From assembly GCA_903831635.1 (NCBI GenBank), contig CAIKYN010000327.1:1-5766 (forward strand): a DNA stretch of 5,766 nt, given 5' to 3'. The notes under the pieces are model-generated. The model searched no databases and had not been told where the DNA came from. It saw only the letters and a program-made list of their open reading frames with translations. Within the stretch, counting starts at the first letter, position 1. Each line of letters opens with the position of its first letter. Shown here one piece after another: positions 5,157 through 5,766 of the stretch. This DNA comes from an uncultured Spartobacteria bacterium (GTDB taxonomy: Bacteria; Verrucomicrobiota; Verrucomicrobiia; Chthoniobacterales; UBA6821). Made by a program: the position numbers and the translations under genes.

Positions 5157-5766
5157 TCACTCCCGCTCCGCGATGACCTCACGGATGACAGCCAGCGTCT
5201 CCTTAAGATTTCGCTCGAGAGTGAATTCTGAGGCTAGGGTGTTGCATGCCTTACGTACCTGAATCACCTGGTTAGGATCATTCATCATGCCGAGCCATTT
5301 GCGAAGCGCCGCAATGAGAGCTTCACTATCGGAGGGCTCGAAAATCACCTCCCCGTGCACCCCCGGAGTCATGATCTCCGAGACGCCATTGGCCGCCGTG
5401 GTGATCACGGGAAGACCAGCGCTCAATGCCTCGAGTGTCGCCAGTGGAAAGGGGTCGAAAAGCGTCGGAAAGAGAAAAAGATCCGCAGCATCATAGACCA
5501 TGGTCATCTCCCTCACTCCGCCGAGGAAGCGTACGGAGGAAGAGGCATAGCGTTTGGTCACCCCCTTCCCCGCGACGAGGAGCTTCACCTTCTGGTCATT
5601 CAGCGCCTCCACGGCACTGATGGCAAATCGAAGCCCCTTCCGCTCCCATCCTGTACCGACAAAGAGCACGACCTTTTCATCCCTCGGAATATCAAGCTCT
5701 TTGCGAGCACGAGTTCGTTCCTTGAGTGTTGTTACTGAGCGGGTAGGAACACCATTCCTGATCAGA
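5157..5766 (-). CDS. Glycosyltransferase, GT-B fold (GT4/WaaG-like), C-terminal part (5' end outside window)
   Basis: On the minus strand the frame is open from the window edge (5766) to TGA at 5159-5157, giving 202 residues; the acceptor-binding N-terminal domain is outside. The GTG at 5669 is not the start: the 32 residues before it read as normal family sequence, including the IRNGVPT segment typical of the GT4 interdomain region. Then come VVLFVGTGWERKGL, the strand KLLVAGKG, VRFLGGV, YDAADLFLFPT and FDPFPLATLEALSAGLPVIT with NGVSEIM, the nucleotide-sugar site of retaining GT4 enzymes. The usual E-x7-E is D-x7-E here (Asp codon 5454-5456, Glu codon 5430-5432). These enzymes move a sugar from a nucleotide donor to a lipid, LPS core or exopolysaccharide acceptor at the cytoplasmic face of the inner membrane. 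The resemblance is closest to WaaG-like LPS core transferases, but donor and acceptor cannot be told. It converges on the transglutaminase gene with 4 bases between the stops and is probably unrelated to that operon. Confidence 0.9.
   Translation of the reverse strand, partial: LIRNGVPTRSVTTLKERTRARKELDIPRDEKVVLFVGTGWERKGLRFAISAVEALNDQKVKLLVAGKGVTKRYASSSVRFLGGVREMTMVYDAADLFLFPTLFDPFPLATLEALSAGLPVITTAANGVSEIMTPGVHGEVIFEPSDSEALIAALRKWLGMMNDPNQVIQVRKACNTLASEFTLERNLKETLAVIREVIAERE

Noticed and set aside
5669..5669. GTG at 5669 as the start of the glycosyltransferase
   Set aside because: The upstream frame is open to the window edge and encodes the typical IRNGVPT and Arg/Lys-rich linker of GT4 enzymes, so the gene is truncated by the window and does not start here.
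5355..5738. 127-codon plus-strand open frame opposite the glycosyltransferase
   Set aside because: The minus strand carries unmistakable GT4 motifs over this stretch, and the plus-strand translation is low-complexity His/Arg/Lys-rich sequence.

Overview
The window reads as bacterial chromosome, from a Gram-negative organism of roughly mid-50s % GC (estimated by eye). Verrucomicrobiota or a relative is my best guess. The guess rests on gene content (an EEP hydrolase next to a TlpA-like secreted protein, and a CP-ATP-grasp/Alpha-E/transglutaminase cassette) and on pyrimidine-rich leaders without Shine-Dalgarno sequences. It is a guess because no rRNA or taxonomic marker is present. I see no mobile element, CRISPR array, tRNA or rRNA.

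Left part (1-1559): the C-terminal part of an endonuclease/exonuclease/phosphatase (EEP) family hydrolase enters from the left edge. It overlaps by ATGA with a secreted or membrane-anchored protein that has a helical middle and a C-terminal thioredoxin-like domain. That domain has lost the first cysteine of the CxxC site (S-A-P-C). A 117-base AT-richer gap follows, which is the only plausible promoter region in the window.

Centre (1677-5152): three same-strand genes form a tight operon. They encode a circularly permuted ATP-grasp protein (DUF404/407 type), an Alpha-E (DUF403) helical protein, and a transglutaminase-like cysteine enzyme with an intact Cys-His-Asp triad. The last two overlap by ATGA. 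This gene trio recurs in many bacteria and has been predicted from comparative genomics to make and process a peptide-like product by ATP-dependent ligation, but as far as I know its substrate and product are unknown. It is the most interesting system here. The NTN-hydrolase (Anbu, proteasome-like) partner seen in some related loci is absent from the window.

Right edge (5157-5766, minus strand): the C-terminal part of a GT-B glycosyltransferase (GT4/WaaG-like) converges on the cassette with a gap of only 4 bases. Its frame stays open to the window edge, so its N-terminal domain lies outside. It probably belongs to a separate cell-envelope polysaccharide or LPS locus.
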